Assembly: GCA_030618965.1 (NCBI GenBank)
Contig: JAUXCJ010000068.1
Span: forward strand, 1 to 6,335
Reading direction: 5' to 3'
Source of the DNA: Thiomargarita sp.
GTDB lineage: Bacteria; Pseudomonadota; Gammaproteobacteria; Beggiatoales; Beggiatoaceae
DNA length: 6,335 nt
A program made the position numbers and the translations under genes. Position 1 is the first letter of the stretch, and each line of letters opens with the position of its first letter. Below are positions 1 to 5,309 of the stretch, piece after piece. The notes below the pieces were generated by a model. The model was not told the origin of the DNA and did no database searches. It was given only the letters and a program-made list of their open reading frames with translations.

Positions 1-24
1 AACGACATGGCTACGATCCGACTT
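1..24 (-). other. Sequencing adapter remnant (MGI/BGI DNBSEQ) at contig end
   Basis: Read on the minus strand these 24 bases begin AAGTCGGATCGTAGCC and end CATGTCGTT. From memory this equals the first 24 bases of the MGI/BGI DNBSEQ read-2 adapter. They directly follow the point where the ndk reading breaks down, and they are GC-richer than the rest of the window. This is vector-like contamination at an untrimmed contig end and not genomic sequence. The identification rests on recall of the adapter, not on a search. Confidence 0.93.
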
Positions 25-186
25 GACCTGACCGGGTAAACCTTCTGCGTGTTCACGGGATAAGTGCAGCATTTTAGCTGCAATTATGCGTAAACCGCCT
101 TTTTCAAAGCGTGAGTAAATTTCGCCAATTATATTTTTAGCGACTGCATCTGGTTTAATGATGGATAAGGTACGTTCAATTGCCAT
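25..186 (-). CDS. ndk: Nucleoside diphosphate kinase, N-terminal part (truncated by contig end)
   Basis: Ndk moves the gamma-phosphate from NTPs (mostly ATP) to NDPs through a phospho-histidine and keeps cytosolic nucleotide pools balanced. The visible protein starts [18 protein letters not shown], the classic Ndk N-terminus with the phosphate-contacting Lys11 in IIKPDAV. It continues through [20 protein letters not shown] and HAEG to residue 49. The family then expects FYAVH, but the in-frame reading here is LPGQV and runs into adapter. One frame over, bases 25-38 read roughly YPVR, so a dropped T at a poor read end is plausible. The catalytic His (near residue 117) and about two thirds of the usual 140 or so residues are outside the window. 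GGAG lies 12 bases upstream of the ATG. The gene begins 37 bases after the dctM stop on the same strand, so read-through is possible but the two functions are unrelated. Confidence 0.9.
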
Positions 187-223
187 TCTAACTATTTACT
201 CCATTGATTATAAAAAATAAAAT

Positions 224-1240
224 TTAAAGATTGTGCCATTGATCAAATAAATTAGGCAACCATAAAGTTATTTGTGGAAAAATCACTAATAGTATTAATC
301 CAATAATTTGTAAAATCACAAAAGGTATTATACCGCGATAAATAACACCAATGCGAATATCAGGCGGCGCAACGGCTTTTAGGTAAAACAGCGAAAAGCC
401 AAACGGGGGAGTTATAAAAGAGGTTTGTAAATTCACGGCGATTAGTATGGCGAACCAAAGCAAGTCTATCTGAAAATACAGCGCAATCGGTGCAAGTATT
501 GGCACAACGATAAAACAAATTTCCAGAAAATCCAAAAAGAAACCCAGAATAAAAATAAATACTAAACTTAGAAAAATAAATCCCCATTTTCCGCCAGGTA
601 ATTGGGTAAAAATATCATGTACCAGCGTATCGCCGCCCATGCCACGAAAGACTAAGCCAAAAGCAGTTGCCCCGATTAAAATTAAAAAAACCATACTCGT
701 TAAGCGAGTAGTTTGCTGCATTGCATCTTGTAATTTTTTTAAAGTTAATCGTTTATGCAAAAGAGCCAATAATAAAGCACCGATAGCACCAAAAGCTGCT
801 GATTCTGTTGGTGTTGCATAGCCAAAAAATATCGTACCTAGTACGGCAAACATTAAAAATAATGCCGGTAAGAGACTTTTTAAGATACGCATGAAAAACG
901 CCATATCCCAAGCGTGGCTATCGCTTGCTAAAGCGGGGGCACTTTCAGGATTGCGCCATGCTTTTAGGATAATATAAATCAGATACAATGCAACCAATAA
1001 AACCCCAGGAAGAGCTGCGCCGATAAATAAACGCCCCACTGGAATACCTATCATATCAGCTAATAAAATCAAAACGATACTGGGCGGGATAATTTGTCCT
1101 AATGTGCCAGCAGTCGCAATCGTACCAGTTGCAAGCGCAGGAGAATAGCCATTTTTGAGCAAAGTAGGCAAGGCAATAATACCCATTGTCACTACTGTCG
1201 CGCCGACAACACCAGTTGTTGCCGCCAATAACGCGCCCAC
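224..1240 (-). CDS. dctM: TRAP transporter large permease DctM, C-terminal fragment (frameshifted)
   Basis: DctM is the large membrane subunit of tripartite ATP-independent periplasmic (TRAP) transporters. It carries the ion-coupled transport path for organic acids or similar solutes in the inner membrane. This 338-residue reading covers about the last three quarters of the family. It begins GALLAATTGVVGATVVTMG, then has the conserved GTLGQIIPPSIVLILL (residues 45-60), YATPTESAAFGAIGA (141-155) and NLQTSFITPPFGFSLF (271-286), all typical of DctM, with many hydrophobic helices. It opens with GTG at 1240, whose G is also the last base of the TAG ending the upstream fragment (TAGTG). No family member is expected to start here, because the preceding conserved stretch lies in the other frame. 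Restoring one base would give an intact protein of about 447 residues. It could be a pseudogene, an assembly error or, less likely, a two-chain permease made by translational coupling. The substrate is unknown. GFFLDFLEICFIVVPI resembles the long DctM type annotated as mannitol/chloroaromatic. Confidence 0.88.
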   Translation of the reverse strand: MGALLAATTGVVGATVVTMGIIALPTLLKNGYSPALATGTIATAGTLGQIIPPSIVLILLADMIGIPVGRLFIGAALPGVLLVALYLIYIILKAWRNPESAPALASDSHAWDMAFFMRILKSLLPALFLMFAVLGTIFFGYATPTESAAFGAIGALLLALLHKRLTLKKLQDAMQQTTRLTSMVFLILIGATAFGLVFRGMGGDTLVHDIFTQLPGGKWGFIFLSLVFIFILGFFLDFLEICFIVVPILAPIALYFQIDLLWFAILIAVNLQTSFITPPFGFSLFYLKAVAPPDIRIGVIYRGIIPFVILQIIGLILLVIFPQITLWLPNLFDQWHNL

Positions 1241-1566
1241 TATTCAATAGATATACCTAAGCCACCACGCACAGTGCCAAATAATAAGCCCATTGTTTCC
1301 AACAAATCTTCAGCTAAGCCAGATTTTTCTAATATCACGCCCATAAACACAAATAAAGGCACAGCCAACAAAGTGAAGTTTGTCATCACTCCCCAAATTC
1401 GCATCGGGAGCAAATTAAAAAAGGAGAAATCCAGAAAAATGCTACCAAATAGCAGCGAAACCGCACCTAAAGTAAACGCAACTGGATAGCCTAATAATAA
1501 AGCCACCACTAGCACAGCAAACATCAACAGTGCCCAGACTTCCATGCTGATGCTGAACAGTTCCAT
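1240..1566 (-). CDS. dctM: TRAP transporter large permease DctM, N-terminal fragment (frameshifted)
   Basis: This 108-residue reading is the N-terminal quarter of DctM. It has hydrophobic helices at about residues 10-25, 28-48 and 64-80, the early motif GYPVAFTLG (26-34) and the hallmark LAVPLFVFMGVILEKSGLAE (67-86). It ends GGLGISIE then TAG, exactly where the family continues as ISI, two or three small hydrophobics, then VGALLAA. Adding one T after the G of the GAA codon (between 1244 and 1245) would read SIVIVGALLAA and fuse it to the downstream fragment. The ATG at 1566 overlaps the dctQ stop (TAATG) and has a strong GGAGGA 9 bases upstream, which supports this start. A protein ending here would lack most of the transport core, so on its own it is unlikely to work. 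Confidence 0.88.
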   Translation of the reverse strand: MELFSISMEVWALLMFAVLVVALLLGYPVAFTLGAVSLLFGSIFLDFSFFNLLPMRIWGVMTNFTLLAVPLFVFMGVILEKSGLAEDLLETMGLLFGTVRGGLGISIE

Positions 1567-2111
1567 TAATCCAGTTCCTCCGGTTCAACACCTACTAAAT
1601 ATAAAAGACTGCTTAAACTATTAGCAATACCTTGTAACATTAATAAACCAAAACCTACAGGAATGGCTGCTTTGAGTAAAAAACGATAAGGCAAGCCACC
1701 CGCATCAGATGAGCCTTCTTGAAAGATATAAGCATCATGGACAAATGTCCAAGATGCGCTGATAATTAACAAACAAAATGGAATTAACAAAAATAAGCTA
1801 CCCAGCAAATCAACCCAAGCGCGTTTGCGTTTATCCATCCAACATCCTTGATAAATAATATCTACCCGAACATGCTCATCATGTTTTAATGTATAGGCAG
1901 CTCCAAGTAAAAAAATTAAAGCAAATAAATGCCATTGTAATTCCTGCAAAGCAACCGAACCAATAGAAAATAAAGCTGCCATGCTAGAATTATAAACAAT
2001 GATTAATACCAAGATTAGCACTAACCAAGCGATCAAACGCCCAGTCCATTCGCTGATAGCATTGATAGTATGAATAATGTATTTTAAGGAAATGATGAGT
2101 TGAGAAGGCAT
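1566..2111 (-). CDS. dctQ: TRAP transporter small permease subunit DctQ
   Basis: DctQ is the four-helix small membrane subunit that pairs with DctM in TRAP uptake systems. The 181-residue protein has four hydrophobic segments (about 26-46, 58-76, 100-121 and 146-172). It carries family-typical stretches: ELQWHLFALIFLLGAAYTLK (57-76), then HDEHVRVDI, RKRAWVDLLGSLFLLIPFCL (96-115) and EGSSDAGGLPYRFLLKAAIP (132-151). These match the subgroup usually annotated as mannitol/chloroaromatic-compound TRAP transporters. It overlaps dctM by one base (TAATG), so the pair should be translationally coupled. No clear Shine-Dalgarno precedes the ATG at 2111. The next upstream gene is divergent, so the periplasmic binding subunit DctP, normally encoded next to these genes, is not adjacent on this side. 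The substrate cannot be told from the sequence. Confidence 0.9.
   Translation of the reverse strand: MPSQLIISLKYIIHTINAISEWTGRLIAWLVLILVLIIVYNSSMAALFSIGSVALQELQWHLFALIFLLGAAYTLKHDEHVRVDIIYQGCWMDKRKRAWVDLLGSLFLLIPFCLLIISASWTFVHDAYIFQEGSSDAGGLPYRFLLKAAIPVGFGLLMLQGIANSLSSLLYLVGVEPEELD
1576..1581 (-). promoter_or_regulatory. Ribosome binding site for dctM
   Basis: GGAGGA sits 9 bases before the dctM ATG, inside the last codons of dctQ. It is a near-perfect Shine-Dalgarno sequence and fixes the dctM start at 1566 rather than the in-frame ATG seven codons later. Confidence 0.75.
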
Positions 2112-2186
2112 GTTGTTCAGTTTAAAATAATAAAATTATTAAAATAGCATAAAGCCACGATAAAATGATAGAAATGAGAAAATCCA
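2112..2186. promoter_or_regulatory. Divergent intergenic region between dctQ and cobB
   Basis: This 75 bp very AT-rich gap separates the divergent dctQM and cobB genes and must hold at least one promoter for each direction unless transcription comes from elsewhere. Several weak -10-like hexamers are visible (TAAAAT at 2161 on plus; TATGCT on minus), but none has a convincing -35 box at proper spacing, so no single promoter is called. No operator palindrome was recognised. Confidence 0.4.
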
Positions 2187-2927
2187 ATGAGCACAGAACT
2201 AAAAAAAGCGGCTAAATTACTCCGCGATTCTAAATACACGATTGTATTCACAGGTGCTGGTATTTCTGTAGAAAGCGGCATCCCACCCTTCCGAGGAGAA
2301 GGGGGACTTTGGGATCAATATGATCCTATCGTTTTAGATTTAAACTATTTTTTGCAAAATCCAGAAAGCTCATGGCAAGCCCTCGGAGAACTATTTTACG
2401 GCCCTTATGGGGATGCTAAACCTAACGAGGCACATTATGCCTTAGCCAGACTAGAAAAACAGGGGCTTATAAAATCTATCATCACACAAAATATCGACAA
2501 CTTACATCAAGAAGCAGGCAGCCAAAACGTCTATGAATTTCATGGTACATTGCAAACGCTGGTTTGTTTAGACTGTGGCGCGAAATATTTGGCAAAAGAA
2601 ATCAACTTCGACAAGATTCCCCCTCGTTGTTCAAAAGACAAGGGTATATTAAAACCCAATGTCATTCTATTTGGTGAAGCCATCCCAGAAGAAGCCGCTT
2701 CTCAATCTGCTATAGAAGCAATGAAAGCAGATGTTATCTTAGTTATCGGCACAACTGGCGAAGTCATGCCCGCCTGCATGATTCCTTATCAAGCCCAAGA
2801 AAACGGCGCAACAATTATTGAAATAAATCCCAATAAGTCAAATTACACTGATTCAATCACAGACGTGTTTTTACAAGGAAAGGCGACAGAAATGATGAAA
2901 GTATTGGAAGTTGATTTACTGAGTTAA
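2187..2927 (+). CDS. cobB: NAD-dependent protein deacylase (sirtuin, Sir2 family)
   Basis: Sirtuins remove acyl groups from lysine side chains using NAD+, releasing nicotinamide and O-acyl-ADP-ribose. In bacteria a known target is acetyl-CoA synthetase. The 246-residue length is usual. The motifs appear in order: GAGIS (23-27), SGIPPFRG (30-37), the NAD-ribose motif TQNIDNLH (100-107), the catalytic base His119 in FHG, CLDC (127-130), PPRC (145-148), GILKPNVILFGE (153-164) and GTTGEVMPA (188-196). The zinc site is odd: the second pair should be CxxC but reads C148-S-K-D151, leaving three Cys and one Asp. GTT replaces the usual GTS. The Tyr/Arg pair that marks desuccinylases such as CobB/SIRT5 is not evident in the 60-75 region, so deacetylase activity is more likely. 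The ATG at 2187 gives the normal sirtuin N-terminus. An ATG at 2174 is out of frame. The Shine-Dalgarno is weak. The gene stands alone, divergent from dctQM and convergent with the hemerythrin operon. Confidence 0.93.
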   Translation: MSTELKKAAKLLRDSKYTIVFTGAGISVESGIPPFRGEGGLWDQYDPIVLDLNYFLQNPESSWQALGELFYGPYGDAKPNEAHYALARLEKQGLIKSIITQNIDNLHQEAGSQNVYEFHGTLQTLVCLDCGAKYLAKEINFDKIPPRCSKDKGILKPNVILFGEAIPEEAASQSAIEAMKADVILVIGTTGEVMPACMIPYQAQENGATIIEINPNKSNYTDSITDVFLQGKATEMMKVLEVDLLS

Positions 2928-3019
2928 AAATTAACGCTATAAATCAATTGGTACAGACAATTACCTAACACCTTGCTGAACAGCAAACGGGGTTCCACTA
3001 AATCCTTTAAAATCAAGGC

Positions 3020-4312
3020 TCAGACAATTGCCGCAATTTCCCGACTAACCCGCCAATAAAGCCACACTGCACTATAAATATTATAGGCTAAAAACAAAAA
3101 CGATAGCATAAGTGTAATACTGGCAACTGAGTTCAGATAAGACGGAGCCAACAGTGCGCCGATTAAAAGTCCAAAAGCAAGCATGTATAGCCAGAACTGA
3201 TAACGTGCTTGTTTGTCTGGTATAATTTTCTTCATATTTGGGACTTTTATCCTTTTCATCGGGTTATTCCCTTGTTGGTTTTGTAAATGTAGCCAAACTA
3301 AAAATGGGATAATTTTATACAACATGCCTTGAATCACTGGTAGTACAAAGCCCCCTATGAATAAGATTATTAAAAAAATTGAGTCAATATTGGCTAACCA
3401 TAAAATCACACATAATAATAAACTAAGCATCCCCACCCGCCAATAATTCAAGGTTATATCGGGCAATTTTCGCAAACGACGTTTTTGGATAGTCAGTGTC
3501 GCTACCGCAAAGCTGCTTAATCCTAAGCCTATTAATCCCATCAATATTCGTGGAAATAGAATTGGTACTTTATTAAAAAGTGCTAATACATAAAAAACTG
3601 TCCAGAGTAATAAACTCAAGAAAATCAATGGAACTAGCCAGCGTGTTAAGCGCGTCGGATAGGCTGGCGTAATTTGGAACATTGGCACGACTTGATAGGC
3701 TACACCAATAAGCAATAATACAATCCAACCGATTAATCCCCATGTCAAATGTAAGTCAGTCAGAATATGAGGAAAGGGCAGACTGATTTTAAAGCCAAAC
3801 AGCATTCCTAGCCCAATACCTAGTATTGCCGTCACCGCTAAGGCACTTAATGCTAAACTCATCGCAGTAAAAATGGGATTGCTATCTTTTATCCGAATTA
3901 AACAATAGCCGACAACGCTGATAAATCCTAGAAAACTGAATCCTAATAGAATCACAGCGGATTGCATTAGCCAATTATAGCCGTTAAGAAAGCCAGCGGC
4001 TAAACTCAAAGTCCCTAAAGTCAGCGAGATATGAAGTACATTACTGACTAAAACTGGATGTGGAACTGGAGAAGCTGCGAGTATGGCTAATAATTGCAGC
4101 ATTGCTCCGAACATCACCATTGTAATAAAGCCGAGTGTCAATAAGTGAGTCAGTGCAAGTGTGTGCATACCCCAACGATTATTAAACAGTTCAGGGCCGT
4201 CGTAAAACAATAGAATACTAGCTAAAATTCCAAATAGGGGAGCTGTCAAAAAAAAACGGATGGGGACAGATAATGGTGGTGTTTGTTCTAATGAAAGCAG
4301 GGTGGCATTCAT
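3020..4312 (-). CDS. 12-TM histidine-rich membrane protein, NnrS / haem-copper oxidase subunit I-like
   Basis: This is a 430-residue polytopic inner-membrane protein with about 12 hydrophobic helices. Histidines sit at helix positions that could bind haem: H50 and H56 (MHTLALTHLLTLGF), H85, H94, H181 and H187 (PHILTDLHLTWGLIGW), and H341 near the C-terminal side (PFLVWLHL). The pattern resembles the subunit I fold of haem-copper oxidases and NnrS-type nitric oxide response proteins, but it is not a canonical member of either. No catalytic copper ligand set was recognised. Last in the operon after hemerythrin and DUF2249, it may act in NO or oxygen handling; this is inference. The ATG at 4312 was chosen because it makes a 4-base ATGA overlap with the DUF2249 stop and has GGAG 10 bases upstream. 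An earlier in-frame ATG at 4369 only adds 19 polar residues (MAQYRCSSGG...) that read through the DUF2249 gene. Confidence 0.8.
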   Translation of the reverse strand: MNATLLSLEQTPPLSVPIRFFLTAPLFGILASILLFYDGPELFNNRWGMHTLALTHLLTLGFITMVMFGAMLQLLAILAASPVPHPVLVSNVLHISLTLGTLSLAAGFLNGYNWLMQSAVILLGFSFLGFISVVGYCLIRIKDSNPIFTAMSLALSALAVTAILGIGLGMLFGFKISLPFPHILTDLHLTWGLIGWIVLLLIGVAYQVVPMFQITPAYPTRLTRWLVPLIFLSLLLWTVFYVLALFNKVPILFPRILMGLIGLGLSSFAVATLTIQKRRLRKLPDITLNYWRVGMLSLLLCVILWLANIDSIFLIILFIGGFVLPVIQGMLYKIIPFLVWLHLQNQQGNNPMKRIKVPNMKKIIPDKQARYQFWLYMLAFGLLIGALLAPSYLNSVASITLMLSFLFLAYNIYSAVWLYWRVSREIAAIV

Positions 4313-4578
4313 GCTAATTTTGCTCCAGCACGAGCTGCTGCCTCCGCTTGAGCATCTGTATTGCGCCAAATGTAGACTTCAATTTGCACATCCTGTCCTT
4401 CTTGAGTCAGCCACGCATAACCTTTTTGTGTCAAGATAGGATAAAGGGGATGAGGTTCCATACGATGTAACACTCGCAGATATTCGCCAGCTTGCAAGTT
4501 TGGAATCGTGGCTAAAATATTCTCCAAAGGCTCACAGGGTTCCAAGTCACTGACATCTAAAATCTGCTCCGCTGTCAT
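4309..4578 (-). CDS. DUF2249 domain protein (TusA/SirA-like fold)
   Basis: This small soluble 89-residue protein consists of one DUF2249 domain. Family features visible are ILDVSDLEPCEPLENILATI (6-25), GEYLRVLHRMEPHPLYPIL (31-49), KGYAWL, and a final strand IEVYIWR. DUF2249 belongs to the TusA/SirA-like fold. Cys15 in the PCEPLE segment falls where TusA proteins carry their sulfur-accepting Cys (CPxP), though the first Pro of that motif is replaced by Glu. H38 and H43 flank the conserved RMEP turn. The biochemical role is not established. DUF2249 genes are often found beside hemerythrins and denitrification or NO-response genes. The start at 4578 overlaps the hemerythrin stop by 4 bases (ATGA) and has an excellent AAAGGAG 7 bases upstream. 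The alanine-rich C-terminus (AQAEAAARAGAKLA) runs into the next gene. Confidence 0.88.
   Translation of the reverse strand: MTAEQILDVSDLEPCEPLENILATIPNLQAGEYLRVLHRMEPHPLYPILTQKGYAWLTQEGQDVQIEVYIWRNTDAQAEAAARAGAKLA
4323..4326 (-). promoter_or_regulatory. Ribosome binding site deciding the 12-TM protein start
   Basis: GGAG lies 10 bases before the ATG at 4312, within the end of the DUF2249 gene. With the ATGA overlap it favours the 4312 start over the longer reading from 4369. Confidence 0.55.
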
Positions 4579-5021
4579 AGCTGATCTCCTTTTTGTTGCA
4601 TTTCCTTAATGACAGAGGGTGCATCATGCTGTAGCACTCTATCACTCAGCGGATAGAGCATGTGTTCTTCTTTGCCATTGTGTTGCTGCATTAACATTAA
4701 TAAGGTTTCAGACAAGCCCAAATATTCATCACTATCTTGCTGAGTGACACTTTCTTCCATTTCTACAAAGACTTCACGCATTTGTTGATGCTCCATCCGC
4801 ATAACTCGTATTGGACCAATTCTTTGCCCAGCACGTTTTTCAATAGTGGGGAATAAAACCTCTTCTTCCATCGTAAAATGTCGCTCCATAGCGGCCCTAA
4901 AATTAGCAAAATCTGTATTAGCACGCTTCCAATCAGTTTTGGCGACACTCTCTTCAGCCTTCGCAAAGAGTTGATCGCAACGTGAATGATCTTGGCTGAG
5001 TGTCTGGACGATAGTTTCCAT
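4575..5021 (-). CDS. Hemerythrin-domain (HHE) diiron protein
   Basis: This 148-residue soluble four-helix bundle should bind a diiron centre for O2 or NO sensing, binding or storage. The ligand pattern is complete: H12 (QDHSRCD), H48 and E52 (RHFTMEEEVLFP), H78 (RMEHQQMR), and H114 and E118 (QQHNGKEEHMLYP), with a further H120. The internal EEEVLFP and EEHMLYP pair shows the usual two-fold HHE repeat. There is no signal peptide or membrane helix, so it is cytoplasmic. It heads a three-gene operon with ATGA overlaps. A strong sigma70-like promoter lies 50-77 bases upstream, and a modest GGAA precedes the ATG. A shifted reading from 5032 in another frame lacks these motifs. It resembles the C-terminal part of YtfE/RIC-type iron-sulfur repair proteins, but lacks their N-terminal ScdA domain. 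An exact function cannot be assigned. Confidence 0.92.
   Translation of the reverse strand: METIVQTLSQDHSRCDQLFAKAEESVAKTDWKRANTDFANFRAAMERHFTMEEEVLFPTIEKRAGQRIGPIRVMRMEHQQMREVFVEMEESVTQQDSDEYLGLSETLLMLMQQHNGKEEHMLYPLSDRVLQHDAPSVIKEMQQKGDQL
4586..4592 (-). promoter_or_regulatory. Ribosome binding site for the DUF2249 gene
   Basis: AAAGGAG lies 7 bases upstream of the ATG at 4578, inside the hemerythrin gene's last codons. It is the strongest Shine-Dalgarno of this operon and suggests that the DUF2249 protein is well translated. Confidence 0.75.
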
Positions 5022-5070
5022 TTAGGTTCCAATGAGTTAAAATTAATTTATTCAACAAATAGTTCTTTGT

Positions 5071-5098
5071 ACTATAGGTCTCCTAAATGACTTGTCAA
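5071..5098 (-). promoter_or_regulatory. Sigma70-type promoter for the hemerythrin operon
   Basis: On the minus strand a perfect -35 TTGACA (5098-5093) is followed by 16 bases and TATAGT (5076-5071), which matches the -10 consensus at five of six positions. Transcription would begin near 5064, giving a leader of roughly 45 bases before the hemerythrin ATG. No FNR-type (TTGAT-N4-ATCAA) or NsrR-type palindrome was recognised around it. Confidence 0.7.
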
Positions 5099-5100
5099 TC

Positions 5101-5133
5101 AGACCTCCGAGGTTTTGAAAACCTCGGAGGTCT
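5101..5133. repeat. Perfect 33 bp palindromic intergenic repeat
   Basis: Arms of 16 bases (AGACCTCCGAGGTTTT and its exact reverse complement) flank a single G at 5117. The practical hairpin is a GC-rich stem with a TTTGAAA-type loop. Palindromes of this AGACCTCCGAGG kind are, as far as is remembered, scattered in intergenic regions of several sulfur bacteria and other lineages. It ends two bases from the -35 box of the hemerythrin promoter. Read from the upstream agc gene it could act as a hairpin that ends or stabilises that transcript, but no U-tract follows. No target duplication is evident. Confidence 0.85.
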
Positions 5134-5144
5134 TGGCATCCACA

Positions 5145-5160
5145 AACGAAGTAACGAAGT
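5145..5160. repeat. 8 bp tandem duplication
   Basis: Two adjacent exact copies of AACGAAGT lie between the two palindromic elements. This is a short local duplication with no evident function. Confidence 0.6.
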
Positions 5161-5212
5161 AAATCAAATAGGATTACTATAGTACCTTGTCAACCATTAA
5201 CTGTCTGGTAAC

Positions 5213-5280
5213 TTGGAGTCCAAAGCTTTAGCTTTGGGACTTGAAATTCAAAATGCCAAAGCTAAAGCTTTGGACTCCAA
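5213..5280. repeat. 68 bp inverted-repeat element (MITE-like) with TAAC flanks
   Basis: Two perfect 25-base arms start TTGGAGTCCAAAGC and end in the exact complement (GCTTTGGACTCCAA), around an 18-base spacer at 5238-5255. Each arm can itself fold, since it contains CCAAAGC, four bases, then GCTTTGG (5220-5237 and 5256-5273). TAAC at 5209-5212 and TAAC at 5281-5284 immediately flank the element and look like a 4 bp target duplication. It contains no reading frame. It lies 29 bases beyond the agc stop and could also serve as a transcript-end hairpin. Confidence 0.8.
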
Positions 5281-5309
5281 TAACCTGATAAACTTAAATT
5301 GACAATCTA

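Noticed and set aside
208..213. TATAAT on the minus strand just upstream of ndk as its own promoter
   Set aside because: The -10 match is good, but no TTGACA-like box lies 16-18 bases upstream. In such AT-rich DNA the hexamer alone is expected by chance.
2973..2986. TTGCTG-AA-CAGCAA inverted repeat between the convergent cobB and 12-TM genes as a terminator
   Set aside because: The stem is only 5-6 bp with no T-run on either strand, too weak to call a terminator. The 92 bp gap otherwise shows nothing recognisable.
4313..4369. Longer N-terminus for the 12-TM protein (start at 4369, MAQYRCSSGG)
   Set aside because: The extra 19 residues are the DUF2249 gene read in another frame. The ATGA overlap and GGAG at the 4312 start are far better support.
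4763..5032. Minus-strand 89-residue reading overlapping the hemerythrin gene
   Set aside because: It is out of frame with the clear hemerythrin protein and has no family features. It is a shadow.
5299..5304. Plus-strand TTGACA near the end of the symporter gene as a promoter
   Set aside because: No suitable -10 hexamer at 15-18 bases, and no plus-strand gene follows.
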